Below, piece by piece: positions 34,115-42,865 of a DNA stretch of 64,000 nucleotides. How positions within the stretch are numbered: the first letter of the stretch is position 1; every line of letters begins with the position of its first letter. The DNA lies in contig OZ244212.1 in the NCBI GenBank assembly GCA_965216695.1, forward strand, positions 124,001 through 188,000, in the 5' to 3' direction. A program made the position numbers and the translations under genes. The DNA is from G965216695 sp965216695 (GTDB taxonomy: Bacteria > Pseudomonadota > Gammaproteobacteria > Pseudomonadales > Azotimanducaceae). The notes under the pieces are model-generated. The model saw only the letters and a program-made list of their open reading frames with translations, was not told the DNA's origin and did no database searches.

Positions 34115-35121
34115 TGTTCTCCGCAGAGATTCCGAACACGCTGAGACTGCACTGCAGCGCACACGAACGCATTTGTGCAAATGACGAACGCACGCTGGTC
34201 GAATCCATCCTCGATGCAGACCGCCAGGGCACTTCGCTGCTGATTCTAGGCAGTGCCAGCAACGTGGTACTGCCGCCAACGTTCGCAGGGCGGGTCGTTC
34301 TGGTACGCACCCGCGGTATTGTGGCGTCCCGCGTAGGCGAACGTGTCGAGGTGACCGCGGCAGCCGGAGAGAACTGGCACAACCTGGTTCGGTGGACACT
34401 AGGCAGGGGCCTGAGCGGGCTGGAAGCGCTCGCACTGATTCCGGGAACGGTCGGGGCGGCGCCTCTACAGAACATTGGCGCGTACGGTGCGGATCTGGCC
34501 AAGCATTGCGTTGCAGTGCGCGTGCTCGATCGAACAGACGGGGCGATACAGATGCTGTCGGGGTCGGAATGCGGGTTCGATTATCGTACGAGCATGTTCA
34601 AGGCCGATCGGAGCCGGTTTGTAATTCTCGATGTCCGGCTGTCGCTCGCGACAACGGCGGAACTGCCGGTACCTGTGTATCCGGACGTCGCCCAGGAACT
34701 CGAACGTCGCGGCCTTCCGGACCCGACACCGGCCGCGTTCGCCGAGGCTGTCGTGCGAGTGCGCCGGCGCAAGTTACCGGACTGTCGCTACGTGGGGAAC
34801 GTCGGGAGTTTTTTCAAGAACCCGGTCGTTGATGCCGCGGCGGTGAAACGTGTTCGCGCGCGCTTTTCGGACGTGGCGATCTTCGACTCAGGCGACGGCC
34901 GATTCAAGCTGTCTGCTGCCCAGCTAATCGACCAGCTCGGGTGGAAACAGCGGAGCGATTATCCGAACTGCGCCGTCTGGCAACGGCAACCGCTTGTGCT
35001 GATCAACCGGGGCCATGCAGAGCAGTCAGAGGTATTGCAGTTGGCGGACGCTATTCGCGACAGTGTGGAAGCCGCGTACGACGTCCGACTCGAGATCGAG
35101 CCGGACATCATCCGGGCGTGA
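34114..35121 (+). CDS. murB: UDP-N-acetylenolpyruvoylglucosamine reductase MurB
   Basis: 335 residues from ATG 34114, fused to the alkB-like stop as TGATG; an upstream frame from 33988 is antisense/alternative to alkB. Features of type I MurB: LLILGSASNVVLPPTFAGRVV (FAD), AAGENWHNLVRWTLGRGLSGLEALALIPGTVGAAPLQNIGAYG, YRTSMFKAD, the catalytic Ser in GNVGSFFKNPVV, and the terminal RLEIEPDII with Glu. GSASN replaces the common GGGSN. It reduces UDP-GlcNAc-enolpyruvate to UDP-MurNAc. Its stop codon is one nt from the stop codon of the convergent rne. Confidence 0.95.
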   Translation: MFSAEIPNTLRLHCSAHERICANDERTLVESILDADRQGTSLLILGSASNVVLPPTFAGRVVLVRTRGIVASRVGERVEVTAAAGENWHNLVRWTLGRGLSGLEALALIPGTVGAAPLQNIGAYGADLAKHCVAVRVLDRTDGAIQMLSGSECGFDYRTSMFKADRSRFVILDVRLSLATTAELPVPVYPDVAQELERRGLPDPTPAAFAEAVVRVRRRKLPDCRYVGNVGSFFKNPVVDAAAVKRVRARFSDVAIFDSGDGRFKLSAAQLIDQLGWKQRSDYPNCAVWQRQPLVLINRGHAEQSEVLQLADAIRDSVEAAYDVRLEIEPDIIRA

Positions 35122-35122
35122 A

Positions 35123-37777
35123 TCAGTTTTCTGCGCTGGTGCGGGGCAGCACTCCCTGTTCCTGAAGCTCCGCCTGACGCTGCCGCCGCCTCACCTCTCT
35201 CGGATCGTTGGACGCTCGAACAGGCTCGGCATCGGTTTCCACTACCTCCGGGGTGCTGTCCTGCGCCGTCTTGGGTTCGGCCGCAGAATCGTTCCGCGTG
35301 GATTGCACTTCTGCGGGCTCAGCACCTCGGTCGCCTTCGCGCGATGCGGCGGGCGCGGGCTGGGCAGACTGTGTTGAATCGTTAACGTCGTCACTGGTCA
35401 CGTCAGCGGGCTGCATTTTGCTCCGCTCGGTTTCTGCGTTGGCGCTCGACGATGCCGATTGAGCGGGCTGACTGGCGGCTTCGCTGCGTTTCGCAGGTGC
35501 ATCGGACGACGCACGTGTCTGCGGCTCGCCATCTCGCCCGGCTTGCGCGCGATCCCGCTTCGGCATGCGCTTGCTATTGCGCAGCGTCGCGTCGTCTGGT
35601 GTACGAGGCTCCGGCACGTCTGCAGACGTCTCGGTTTGGGCGGCCTTTGTAGCGCCGCTCGTTTCAGTGCGCTCGGGGCGCTGCCGGCGCTTACCCGACG
35701 GCTTGTCTGAGTTACGTTCGGTCGTTCGTTCGGAATCCTCTGTTCTGCGACTGTCTTTGGACCGACGGGGACCTGACGGAGTCTTCGGTTTCCGTTCGGC
35801 GGCATCGCCCGACTTCGAGGTTCGCTGATTGCGGTTGCGGGAACGATCGCCGGACTTCTGCTGGGCTCGGGTGTCATCCGATTTTTCGTTGCGGTTGTTG
35901 CGGCTTCCGTCGCCGTTTCTGCCGCGCGAAGAACGACGGCGCCGCGACGATCCGTCGCCGCCGGAGGCAGCGCGGGGCGACTGTGCGGAGGTTTCGGTAT
36001 TCTTCTTGCCATCGTCTGCCGCGGGTTCGCGTCCCGCATCGACAGGCTCCTCGCTGAAGAGATTGGTCACGATCCGCCTGAACAAACCGGGCTTGGAGGA
36101 TTGCGCGGCGGCGGGCGCCGCCGGTGCAGCCGCAGGCGTCGACGGTGACGGTGCCGCCGCGGGTTGGGGCACCGGATTCGCCGGTTGCAGCGTTGCAACC
36201 GAAGGCGTCTGTTGCTTCGGTACCTCCGCCGCTGCGGGCTGAATCGTTTCCGGTTCAGCAACATCGGCGAGTTCGTAACTCGGAACGTCGCCTTCCTCGA
36301 GCGCGTGGTCGTCGCGAATACGTTGTACCTCGTATTGCGGCGTTTCGAGATTGACGTTGGGGACAATGACGATGTGCGTACCCGTACGGCGCTCGATCTC
36401 TATGACGTCTGATCGCTTTTCGTTGAGAAGGTAGGCGGCAATGTTCAGCGGAACCATTGCGCGCACGATAGAACTGCGTTCTTTCAGCGACTCCTCTTCC
36501 ATGACCCGAAGAATCGCAAGCGCGAGTGACCGCACGTCGCGGATGCGGCCCTGTCCGCTGCAGCGGGGGCAAACTTCGGTGGTGATTTCCTCGAGCGACG
36601 GGCGCAGCCGTTGACGCGACATCTCCAGCAATCCGAAACGCGAGATCCGGCCCAATTGCGTTCGCGCACGATCCGCTGTCAGACCGTCTTCCATCCGCTT
36701 TTCAACGGCCCGCTGGTTTTTGTTGTTCGTCATATCGATAAAGTCGATTACGATCAACCCGCCCACATCTCGAAGACGCAACTGGCGACATATCTCGTCC
36801 GCGGCCTCCAGATTGGTATTGAGCGCCGTTTCCTCAATGTCGGCCCCTTTGGTCGCGCGCGCGGAATTGATGTCGATCGACACTAGAGCTTCCGTGGGGT
36901 CGATGACGATGCTGCCCCCGGACGGTAGCCGCACGGTGTGTTCGAACGCGGATTCAATTTGGCTCTCGATCTGATAGCGACTGAATAGCGGGATCGGGTC
37001 GCTGTAGTACTTCACCTTGGTGGCGTAGTGGGGCATAACCTGCTGAATGAACGCTTGGGCATCCTGGTAGGCCTGTTCTCCGTCGATTAGAACTTCGCCG
37101 ATGTCCCTCCGCAGGTTGTCACGGATGGCGCGCAACACCACGTTGTTTTCCTGATACAGAAGCTTGGGCGCCTTCTCCGACTCGGCGGCACGTCCAATCG
37201 CCTCCCAAAGGTGCATCAGATAATCGAGATCCCACTGCAGTTCCTCCGAACCCCGTCCGATTCCGGCCGTCCGGACGATTACGCCCATGCCGTTCGGTAT
37301 CTCAAGTTCGCTCAGAACCGCGCGCAGATTGTCGCGATCCTCGCCCTCGATCCGACGCGATATGCCACCGGCGCGTGGATTGTTGGGCATCAACACGAGA
37401 TAGCGGCCGGCCAGGCTGATGAACGTGGTGAGTGCGGCGCCTTTTGTGCCGCGCTCCTCTTTGTCCACCTGAATAATCAGTTCCTGACCTTCGGAGATCA
37501 GTTCCTGAATCTGTAGCTTGCTGCTCAGATCCACGGACTTCTGGAAGTACTGGCGGGAAATTTCTTTCAGCGGCAGGAAGCCATGCCGTTCCGATCCGAA
37601 CTCGACGAAGGCCGCTTCCAGACTCGGCTCTACCCGCGTGATTTTGGCTTTGTAGATACTGGCTTTTTTTTGCTCTCTGGAGCGGTTTTCTATGTCGAGG
37701 TCGATGAGTTTCTGACCATCAACGAGAGCGACGCGGATTTCTTCGGCCTGCGTCGCGTTGATCAGCATGCGTTTCAT
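35123..37777 (-). CDS. rne: Ribonuclease E
   Basis: 884 residues from ATG 37777 (MKRMLINATQAEEIRVALVDG, the standard RNase E start); the frame's earlier start at 37801 is not needed. The catalytic half has the S1 domain (about 38-120), the 5'-sensor/RNase H-like region, the catalytic Asp motifs LVSIDINSARATKG (about 302) and VIDFIDMTNNKNQ, and the Zn-link CPRCSGQG (about 405). After residue about 510 the C-terminal half is disordered: Pro/Ala-rich, then Arg/Ser/Lys-rich RNA-binding stretches (RRRRSSRGRNGDGSRNNRN), then acidic. This half scaffolds the degradosome. Ends RTSAEN. Confidence 0.96.
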   Translation of the reverse strand: MKRMLINATQAEEIRVALVDGQKLIDLDIENRSREQKKASIYKAKITRVEPSLEAAFVEFGSERHGFLPLKEISRQYFQKSVDLSSKLQIQELISEGQELIIQVDKEERGTKGAALTTFISLAGRYLVLMPNNPRAGGISRRIEGEDRDNLRAVLSELEIPNGMGVIVRTAGIGRGSEELQWDLDYLMHLWEAIGRAAESEKAPKLLYQENNVVLRAIRDNLRRDIGEVLIDGEQAYQDAQAFIQQVMPHYATKVKYYSDPIPLFSRYQIESQIESAFEHTVRLPSGGSIVIDPTEALVSIDINSARATKGADIEETALNTNLEAADEICRQLRLRDVGGLIVIDFIDMTNNKNQRAVEKRMEDGLTADRARTQLGRISRFGLLEMSRQRLRPSLEEITTEVCPRCSGQGRIRDVRSLALAILRVMEEESLKERSSIVRAMVPLNIAAYLLNEKRSDVIEIERRTGTHIVIVPNVNLETPQYEVQRIRDDHALEEGDVPSYELADVAEPETIQPAAAEVPKQQTPSVATLQPANPVPQPAAAPSPSTPAAAPAAPAAAQSSKPGLFRRIVTNLFSEEPVDAGREPAADDGKKNTETSAQSPRAASGGDGSSRRRRSSRGRNGDGSRNNRNEKSDDTRAQQKSGDRSRNRNQRTSKSGDAAERKPKTPSGPRRSKDSRRTEDSERTTERNSDKPSGKRRQRPERTETSGATKAAQTETSADVPEPRTPDDATLRNSKRMPKRDRAQAGRDGEPQTRASSDAPAKRSEAASQPAQSASSSANAETERSKMQPADVTSDDVNDSTQSAQPAPAASREGDRGAEPAEVQSTRNDSAAEPKTAQDSTPEVVETDAEPVRASNDPREVRRRQRQAELQEQGVLPRTSAEN

Positions 37778-38426
37778 GTTGGTTCCTTTTCTGGAACGCA
37801 ACGAGTACTGAGCGGAAATCGATCCACCGCGAGACCGCGGCAGGCAAAACCGGCTTCCAGCGGGTGCGTATACGCACCCGCGAACGGTGACATCAAATTC
37901 GAATGCTACTGTGCGTCCACCGGGATCCGGGGGCGCAACGACAAAATCTGATCATCGACGCATCGGTCGGCTGCAAATCTCCACAACGTTCGCCCGATTC
38001 CGCATTTTTGCGTACCCGAGTGACGCCGACCATGGATCCGGTTTCACTTCGGAAAATCCGGCATCCGCGGTTCAGGCGAACCACAACTCGTTAAGCGTTC
38101 GCAGTCTCGGCTAACGCCAATGACTGCGTTGTTGAATAAACTTTTACTCCGTCCACACTGGATCCGTAGTGGATCCAAACAGAATCTTCGTGCCCTGTGC
38201 GCACCCCGTGGGGTTCGAAGTTCGACCAGATATCCACGAGCATGCCAGGAGGCGAATGGGACGCCGGATAATGGGTTACGTCAGACCAGTCGACGAAACG
38301 AGGACTTCTGTTTATCGGATGTCTTACCGATGTAACCTCTGCGAGCCTGGCGGGCGCAGAACAGGGCGACGGGATAGTAACAGTGAACGGTAAACCCTTC
38401 AAACGTTTAAAGAAAAAGGCCACCCT
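37778..38426. promoter_or_regulatory. Long divergent rne/rluC intergenic region, rne leader
   Basis: 649 nt without a supported gene between the divergent rne and rluC. In E. coli the same divergent arrangement carries a long rne 5' UTR through which RNase E controls its own mRNA. Here the rne-proximal part holds a 22-nt perfect palindrome (37860-37881). A second small inverted repeat, TGGATCC-GTAGT-GGATCCA, lies near 38158-38176. No promoter hexamers are convincing enough to report. The minus-strand 207-codon frame at 38091-38714 is antisense to rluC and not credited. Confidence 0.6.
37860..37881. repeat. 22-nt perfect palindrome in rne leader
   Basis: The half-site GCGGGTGCGTA is followed directly by its reverse complement TACGCACCCGC. 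In the rne transcript, 82 nt before the start codon, it would fold as a 9-bp GC-rich stem with a UAUA loop, a plausible counterpart of the autoregulatory hairpins of the rne leader. As DNA it could equally be a protein-binding site. Confidence 0.65.
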
Positions 38427-39368
38427 ATGACGGGTCCGGAACATCGCGCGGCGCAGGTCGTGTTGGTAGACGAAGAGCATTCCGGCCAACGCATCGACAA
38501 TTTTGTGATGAATCAGATGCGGGCGGTTCCCCGCAGCGCGGTCTATCGCATGCTGCGCCGGGGCGAGGTGAGGATCAACGGCGGGCGTTGTAAGCCCAGC
38601 CGCCGCGTGAGTGCCGGCGACCGAGTTCGGCTGCCGCCGCGCTTCGAAGATCCGGGCCACACCGTAGTGCCGGGTTCGCAGGTGGCGCAACAGCTCGAGA
38701 ATGCGATCATTCACGAAAATCCCGCGTATCTAGTTCTGAACAAGCCGAGCGGTCTCGCCGTCCATGGAGGCAGCGGCGTCGCGTTCGGCGTGATCGAGGC
38801 GTTGCGTCATGCGCGCTCCGACGATCGGCTGGATCTCGTCCACCGACTGGACCGCGACACGTCAGGGTGTCTCGTGATCGCCAAGCGCCGCCGCGCGCTC
38901 ACTGCGTTGCATGGCCTGTTCCGCGAGGGCACAGTCCGTAAACGCTACCTTGTTGTCGTGCGCGGGCGGTGGCCGCGCTCACGCCGCCGAGTAACGCTTG
39001 CGCTCAGTCGCTACGTCACCCAATCCGGCGAACGCAGGGTGCGGGTGGATAGCGCAGGCAAACCGAGTCGTACAGACTATGACGTGGTTGCCGGCACCGC
39101 CGACCTGACCCTCCTGCACGCCCACCTCAAAACCGGACGGACGCACCAGATTCGCGTGCACTGCGCAGCGAGCGGCAATCCGGTACTCGGCGACGTGAAA
39201 TACGATCACGAAGCAACCGGCGGTAGCCGCCTTGCGTTGCACGCGGAACGAATTCGCATTCCGGCCATTGCGGGTGCGTCTGAAGTACGACTGGAAGCTC
39301 CCGTCGACAACGAGATGTCCGAGCTCGTGCAGCGAATCATCACGTGGGATGGTCAGGGAAGCTCTTAG
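38427..39368 (+). CDS. rluC: 23S rRNA pseudouridine synthase RluC
   Basis: 313 residues. An S4 RNA-binding domain (about 18-75, GQRIDNFVMNQM-VPRSAVYRMLRRGEVRING) is followed by the RluA-type catalytic domain with the active Asp in LVHRLDRDTSGCLVIAK, the KRYLVVVRG motif and LKTGRTHQIRVH. RluC converts U955, U2504 and U2580 of 23S rRNA in E. coli; the assignment to RluC rather than RluD rests on the position divergent from rne. Convergent with maf 15 nt downstream. Confidence 0.93.
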   Translation: MTGPEHRAAQVVLVDEEHSGQRIDNFVMNQMRAVPRSAVYRMLRRGEVRINGGRCKPSRRVSAGDRVRLPPRFEDPGHTVVPGSQVAQQLENAIIHENPAYLVLNKPSGLAVHGGSGVAFGVIEALRHARSDDRLDLVHRLDRDTSGCLVIAKRRRALTALHGLFREGTVRKRYLVVVRGRWPRSRRRVTLALSRYVTQSGERRVRVDSAGKPSRTDYDVVAGTADLTLLHAHLKTGRTHQIRVHCAASGNPVLGDVKYDHEATGGSRLALHAERIRIPAIAGASEVRLEAPVDNEMSELVQRIITWDGQGSS

Positions 39369-39382
39369 TCGAAACAAGTTCG

Positions 39383-39964
39383 TCAGAGCTTCCGCAGCGG
39401 GTCTATACCGCACTTGCGGAGCAATGCGCAGAGTCGGATCAGTGGCAGCCCAATCAGTGCTGACGGATCACTGGAGTCGATACGCTCGAAAAGTGCGACA
39501 CCGAGCCCCTCGGATTTGAACCCACCCGCGCAGTCGAACGGATTCTCGGCGTCCACGTACGCGGCAATCTCAGCGTCCGACAGATCCCGAAAGAGAACGT
39601 CTACGGCAACCGTTTCGGAAAATTCGCGCCCATCGGCTGAGTCACGCACGCAGATGCCGCTGTGGAAGGTCACAGCGCGCCCGGACAAGCGCGATAACTG
39701 GCGAACGGTATTCTCCCGGGTTCCGGGTTTGCCCAGTAGCTCGCCGTCGAGCGCAGCGGTCTGGTCCGACCCAATGACCACCGAATCGTTGGCCTGGACG
39801 GTACGCGCTTTGGCAACCGCCAGGCGAACCGCGAGCTTTGATGCCGGTTCGCCCGCAACGGGGGTCTCATCGACACCGGGATTCGCCGTCGTGAAAGGTA
39901 TGCCCAACCGCTCCAACAGTTGTCGACGGTAGCGGGACGTGGAAGCGAGAATCAGCGAGCGCAT
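39383..39964 (-). CDS. yceF: Maf-family nucleotide pyrophosphatase (YceF type)
   Basis: 193 residues. Motifs: LILASTSRYRRQLLERLGIPF (substrate loop), VDET, KARTVQ, VVIGSDQTAALDGELLGKPGT with catalytic Asp, VDVLFRDLSDAEIAAYVDAENPFDCAGGFKSEGLG. The VDVLFR and GSDQ patterns fit the YceF subgroup that hydrolyses 7-methyl-GTP, removing it from the nucleotide pool. Same neighbourhood (rluC-yceF-yceD-rpmF) as in E. coli, divergent from yceD. Confidence 0.93.
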   Translation of the reverse strand: MRSLILASTSRYRRQLLERLGIPFTTANPGVDETPVAGEPASKLAVRLAVAKARTVQANDSVVIGSDQTAALDGELLGKPGTRENTVRQLSRLSGRAVTFHSGICVRDSADGREFSETVAVDVLFRDLSDAEIAAYVDAENPFDCAGGFKSEGLGVALFERIDSSDPSALIGLPLIRLCALLRKCGIDPLRKL

Positions 39965-40034
39965 CCCGGAATTCTATCGTCGATGCGTCAAACATGCGTC
40001 ATCCCAATGCTAGCGGCGCGGCCTACAACGCGCC

Positions 40035-40063
40035 TTTACAGCACGTAGGGCGCTCACTATAGT
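40035..40063 (+). promoter_or_regulatory. Sigma-70 promoter of yceD-rpmF operon
   Basis: TTTACA at 40035-40040 and TATAGT at 40058-40063 with an ideal 17-nt spacer; each hexamer differs from consensus at one base. Transcription would start near 40070, only about 5 nt before the TTG start proposed for yceD. Confidence 0.75.
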
Positions 40064-40075
40064 CGCCGCCCTCGA

Positions 40076-40612
40076 TTGAGTCGGCCGGTATTCGAGGCTA
40101 TGAGGTACTCGCTGTCCGAACTGATCCAACAGCGCGAACCGCTGGCGGGAAGCCTGAGCGGCGCCCAGTTGCCGCGCCTGTCCGCCGCCGGCGTGCATAT
40201 GGAGTCGTCGAGTTACCGCGTTTCGGTGCACCGTCGGCCCCAGGACCGGCTGTGGATCGAAGGCGCACTACACGGAACCTGGCACCTGGGTTGTCAGTGG
40301 TGCGAAGAAACCGTTGAGCGGTCGTTCGAGTTGCGCTTGGCCTACCGGCTGGCACGGTGCGAGGCGGAAGCAGACGAAATCGCTCCAGAGGAGCCGGTCG
40401 TAGTGCTCGACGAGGGAATCCTCGACATGGTGTCGTTTCTGGAAGACGAACTGCTATTGTCGATTCCGGGCGCAGTCTGTGTTGATCCGCAGTGCGAGCG
40501 TCGACCGAAACAGGAATACGGGTCGGGCGAACAACCCGACGTCGAGACGAGTGTCGACCCACGCTGGGCCGAGCTCAAACAATGGAAATCTGGGAAGGGC
40601 GAACCTGAGTAG
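40076..40612 (+). CDS. yceD: YceD/DUF177 ribosome-accumulation protein
   Basis: 178 residues from TTG 40076. This start puts the conserved cysteine pair (CQWC, Cys73/Cys76 region) at the same distance from the N-terminus as CQRC in E. coli YceD. The alternative ATG at 40100 would cut eight residues and has only a weak GAGG two nt away. The second half has the family features LDEGILDMVSFLEDELLLSIP and a pair of Cys in VCVDPQCERRP. YceD is needed for 50S/23S rRNA accumulation and is almost always co-transcribed with rpmF, as here. With the promoter at 40035-40063 the mRNA leader would be only about 5 nt. Confidence 0.9.
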   Translation: MSRPVFEAMRYSLSELIQQREPLAGSLSGAQLPRLSAAGVHMESSSYRVSVHRRPQDRLWIEGALHGTWHLGCQWCEETVERSFELRLAYRLARCEAEADEIAPEEPVVVLDEGILDMVSFLEDELLLSIPGAVCVDPQCERRPKQEYGSGEQPDVETSVDPRWAELKQWKSGKGEPE

Positions 40613-40660
40613 GGTAGAATTTCCCGGTTGAATCAAACGGCTATTTGAAGGTAAACGCTC

Positions 40661-40837
40661 ATGGCGGTTCAGCAGAACAAAAAGACACGTTCGAAGCGCG
40701 GCATGCGTCGCTCGCACGATCAGTTGCGGCGTCCAACGCTGTCGACGGACCCGGTAACCGGCGAAACGCATCGTCGGCACCACGTCACCGCTGACGGCTT
40801 CTATCGAGGCCGAAAAGCGCTCGAAGACCAATCCTGA
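40661..40837 (+). CDS. rpmF: 50S ribosomal protein L32
   Basis: 58 codons: MAVQQNKKTRSKRGMRRSHD..., then RRPTLSTDPVTGETHRRHHV and DGFYRGRKAL near the end, the standard bacterial L32. This is the zinc-free form, with His in place of Cys (no CxxC). It binds 23S rRNA in the large subunit. It starts 48 nt after yceD and precedes plsX, the classic rpmF-plsX link between ribosome and phospholipid synthesis. Confidence 0.96.
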   Translation: MAVQQNKKTRSKRGMRRSHDQLRRPTLSTDPVTGETHRRHHVTADGFYRGRKALEDQS

Positions 40838-40896
40838 ATGATGCACGCGGGCGCACCCTGTTCATGTTGGTGCGTTCACTCCCGGACTGATCCCCA

Positions 40897-41892
40897 GTGA
40901 AACGCTGGCGGATCGCCATCGATCTGCTGGGCGGCGATCACGGGGTGCGCGAACCCCTGAGGGCCGCGGTCGCGATGCGCGACACTGCAGACTTCGAATT
41001 GATCGGCCCCGCGCGGGAAGTTCAAAGCCAGGCCGCTGGTCTGCCCGTTTTCGACGCACCGGATGTACCCGGCCCGGAGGATTCGCTGCGGGATCTGCTG
41101 CAGCGGCGACCGCATCTGTCCATGCGCCATGCCCTGCAGCGTCTGGCTGATGCGCACGTTGACGCCGTGCTCTCCTGCGGTGAAACCGGCCTATTGATGG
41201 GATTGTCCCGCTATACCCTCAGGACCCTACCAGGCATTCGTCGTCCCGTGATTGCGAAGGAAGTGGTTGCGCGAACGGGATCCATCTGGCTCGTGGACGC
41301 CGGCGCGAGCACTGCTGATGCCGCAGACCAACTGCTGGCGAACGCTGTTCTCGGTCATGCGCGAGCGAGCTTCGATACCGCCCAGGGCAACGAACGCACC
41401 CGCAAGGTCGCACTGCTGAACATCGGAACCGAACCCGGCAAGGGCCGGCAGTCTGTGCGAGATGCCGATCGACTTCTTGCGCGTCATTTCGGGAGCGCGT
41501 ACGTCGGATACATTGAACCGACAACCATGTTCGATGGTGTCGCCGACGTGGTCGTTACGGACGGCTACACAGGAAATATGGTGCTCAAGACGATGGAGGG
41601 CACGGCCGCGATGGCGCGATATTTGGTCGGGCAGCAGATGTCTCACGAGCGCGAGCCGGACCCGAACCTGCGCCTCCTCGTCGGAAATCTCGCCGACGTA
41701 CTCGATGCGGAACGTTACAATGGCGCCAGCTTTCTCGGGCTGCAAGGCGTCGTCATGAAATGCCACGGCGCGTCGAAACAAAGGGGTATTGAGCGGGCGT
41801 TAGAGCGTTTGATCGGGGAACTCCAGGCCGGCGTGCACGCGCATCTCGCGTCTGCGCTCGCGGCAGCCCCTGCGCCCGAAGCGCGCGCTTAA
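40897..41892 (+). CDS. plsX: Phosphate acyltransferase PlsX
   Basis: 331 residues from GTG 40897. Motifs: IAIDLLGGDHGVREPLRA (usual DAMGGD becomes DLLGGD), VDAVLSCGETGLLMGLSRYTL (usual SAGNTGA, here altered), GSIWLVDAGASTADAADQL, LLNIGTEPGKGR, GYIEPTTMFDGVADVVVTDGYTGNMVLKTMEG and the terminal VVMKCHGASKQRGIERAL. PlsX makes acyl-phosphate from acyl-ACP for phospholipid synthesis. Several core motifs differ from consensus, but the DGYTGN and HG.S blocks are intact. Followed directly by fabD; fabH, normally between, is absent. Confidence 0.94.
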   Translation: MKRWRIAIDLLGGDHGVREPLRAAVAMRDTADFELIGPAREVQSQAAGLPVFDAPDVPGPEDSLRDLLQRRPHLSMRHALQRLADAHVDAVLSCGETGLLMGLSRYTLRTLPGIRRPVIAKEVVARTGSIWLVDAGASTADAADQLLANAVLGHARASFDTAQGNERTRKVALLNIGTEPGKGRQSVRDADRLLARHFGSAYVGYIEPTTMFDGVADVVVTDGYTGNMVLKTMEGTAAMARYLVGQQMSHEREPDPNLRLLVGNLADVLDAERYNGASFLGLQGVVMKCHGASKQRGIERALERLIGELQAGVHAHLASALAAAPAPEARA

Positions 41893-41926
41893 CGGCAGAT
41901 CCGATAACAAAAAAAGGAGAGCATCG

Positions 41927-42865
41927 ATGAGTTTGGGTTTCGTTTTTCCCGGGCAGGGCGCCCAGTCCGTCGGCATGCTCGGAGACTGGATCGATGCAGA
42001 CCCGAGCGTCGAGGCGCTGTTTCGGGAAGCGTCGGACGCAATCGGTGAGCCGCTATGGGATCTCGTTCGTGAAGGACCCGACAGTAGACTGGACGAGACC
42101 GAGATTACGCAGCCGGCAGTGCTGACGGCGAGCGTTGCGCTGTGGAACCTTTGGCGCGCGCGCGGCGGCGCTGTGCCGTCGGTTGTTTCCGGACACAGTC
42201 TCGGGGAATACAGTGCGCTGGTCGCCGCTTCGTCGCTACCGTTCGTCGATGCCGTGCGCCTGGTACATCTGCGCGGCAGACTCATGCAGACAGCGGTCCC
42301 ATTGGGCGAGGGCGCGGTAGCGGCCGTTCTGGGGCTTGACGATGCCGATGTCGTTGGCGCATGCGAGGCGGCGCCCGGGATCGTCAGCCCGGCAAACTAT
42401 AACGCGCCCGGGCAGGTCGCAATCGCCGGGCACAAAGATGCCGTAGAAGCGGCTCTCGCGTTGTGCAAAGAACGCGGCGCAAAGCGTGCAGTGCTGCTTA
42501 AGCTGAGTGTCCCGGTGCACTGCTCCCTGATGGAGCCTGCCGCAGAGGCATTCTCCGAGGCTTTGTCCGATGCGCCCTTCGCCGACCCCACTATCCCTGT
42601 CGTTCATAACGCGGACGCAGGCATTGCCGACGATCTCGACGGCCTCCGGGCACGACTGCTCGCGCAACTCGCGCAACCCGTTCTGTGGACCGATTGCGTG
42701 CGACGGATGCTGCGCGAGGGCACGGACTGCATCGTTGAATGCGGTCCGGGCAAAGTGCTCGCTGGCCTGATCAAACGGATCGATCGTGCAACGCCCGTGC
42801 ACCGAATCGATACACCGGACGCAATGGCGGCGGCTCTGTCCTCGGTTGGAGGCGCCGATGAGTGA
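41927..42865 (+). CDS. fabD: Malonyl-CoA:ACP transacylase FabD
   Basis: 312 residues with a strong ribosome-binding site (AAAAGGAGAG). FVFPGQGAQSVGML and the nucleophile elbow SGHSLGEYSALVA (Ser91) are diagnostic; the partner His is in KLSVPVHCSLMEP, and VECGPGKVLAGLIKRI closes the domain. It loads malonate onto ACP for chain elongation. Its last 8 nt overlap fabG. Confidence 0.96.
   Translation: MSLGFVFPGQGAQSVGMLGDWIDADPSVEALFREASDAIGEPLWDLVREGPDSRLDETEITQPAVLTASVALWNLWRARGGAVPSVVSGHSLGEYSALVAASSLPFVDAVRLVHLRGRLMQTAVPLGEGAVAAVLGLDDADVVGACEAAPGIVSPANYNAPGQVAIAGHKDAVEAALALCKERGAKRAVLLKLSVPVHCSLMEPAAEAFSEALSDAPFADPTIPVVHNADAGIADDLDGLRARLLAQLAQPVLWTDCVRRMLREGTDCIVECGPGKVLAGLIKRIDRATPVHRIDTPDAMAAALSSVGGADE

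Noticed and set aside
35121..35123. Bidirectional terminator between murB and rne
   Set aside because: Only one base separates the stop codons and I see no hairpin with flanking T-runs around it.
38091..38714. 207-codon minus-strand ORF upstream of rne
   Set aside because: Lies antisense to the first third of rluC and in the leader region; composition is shadow-like.
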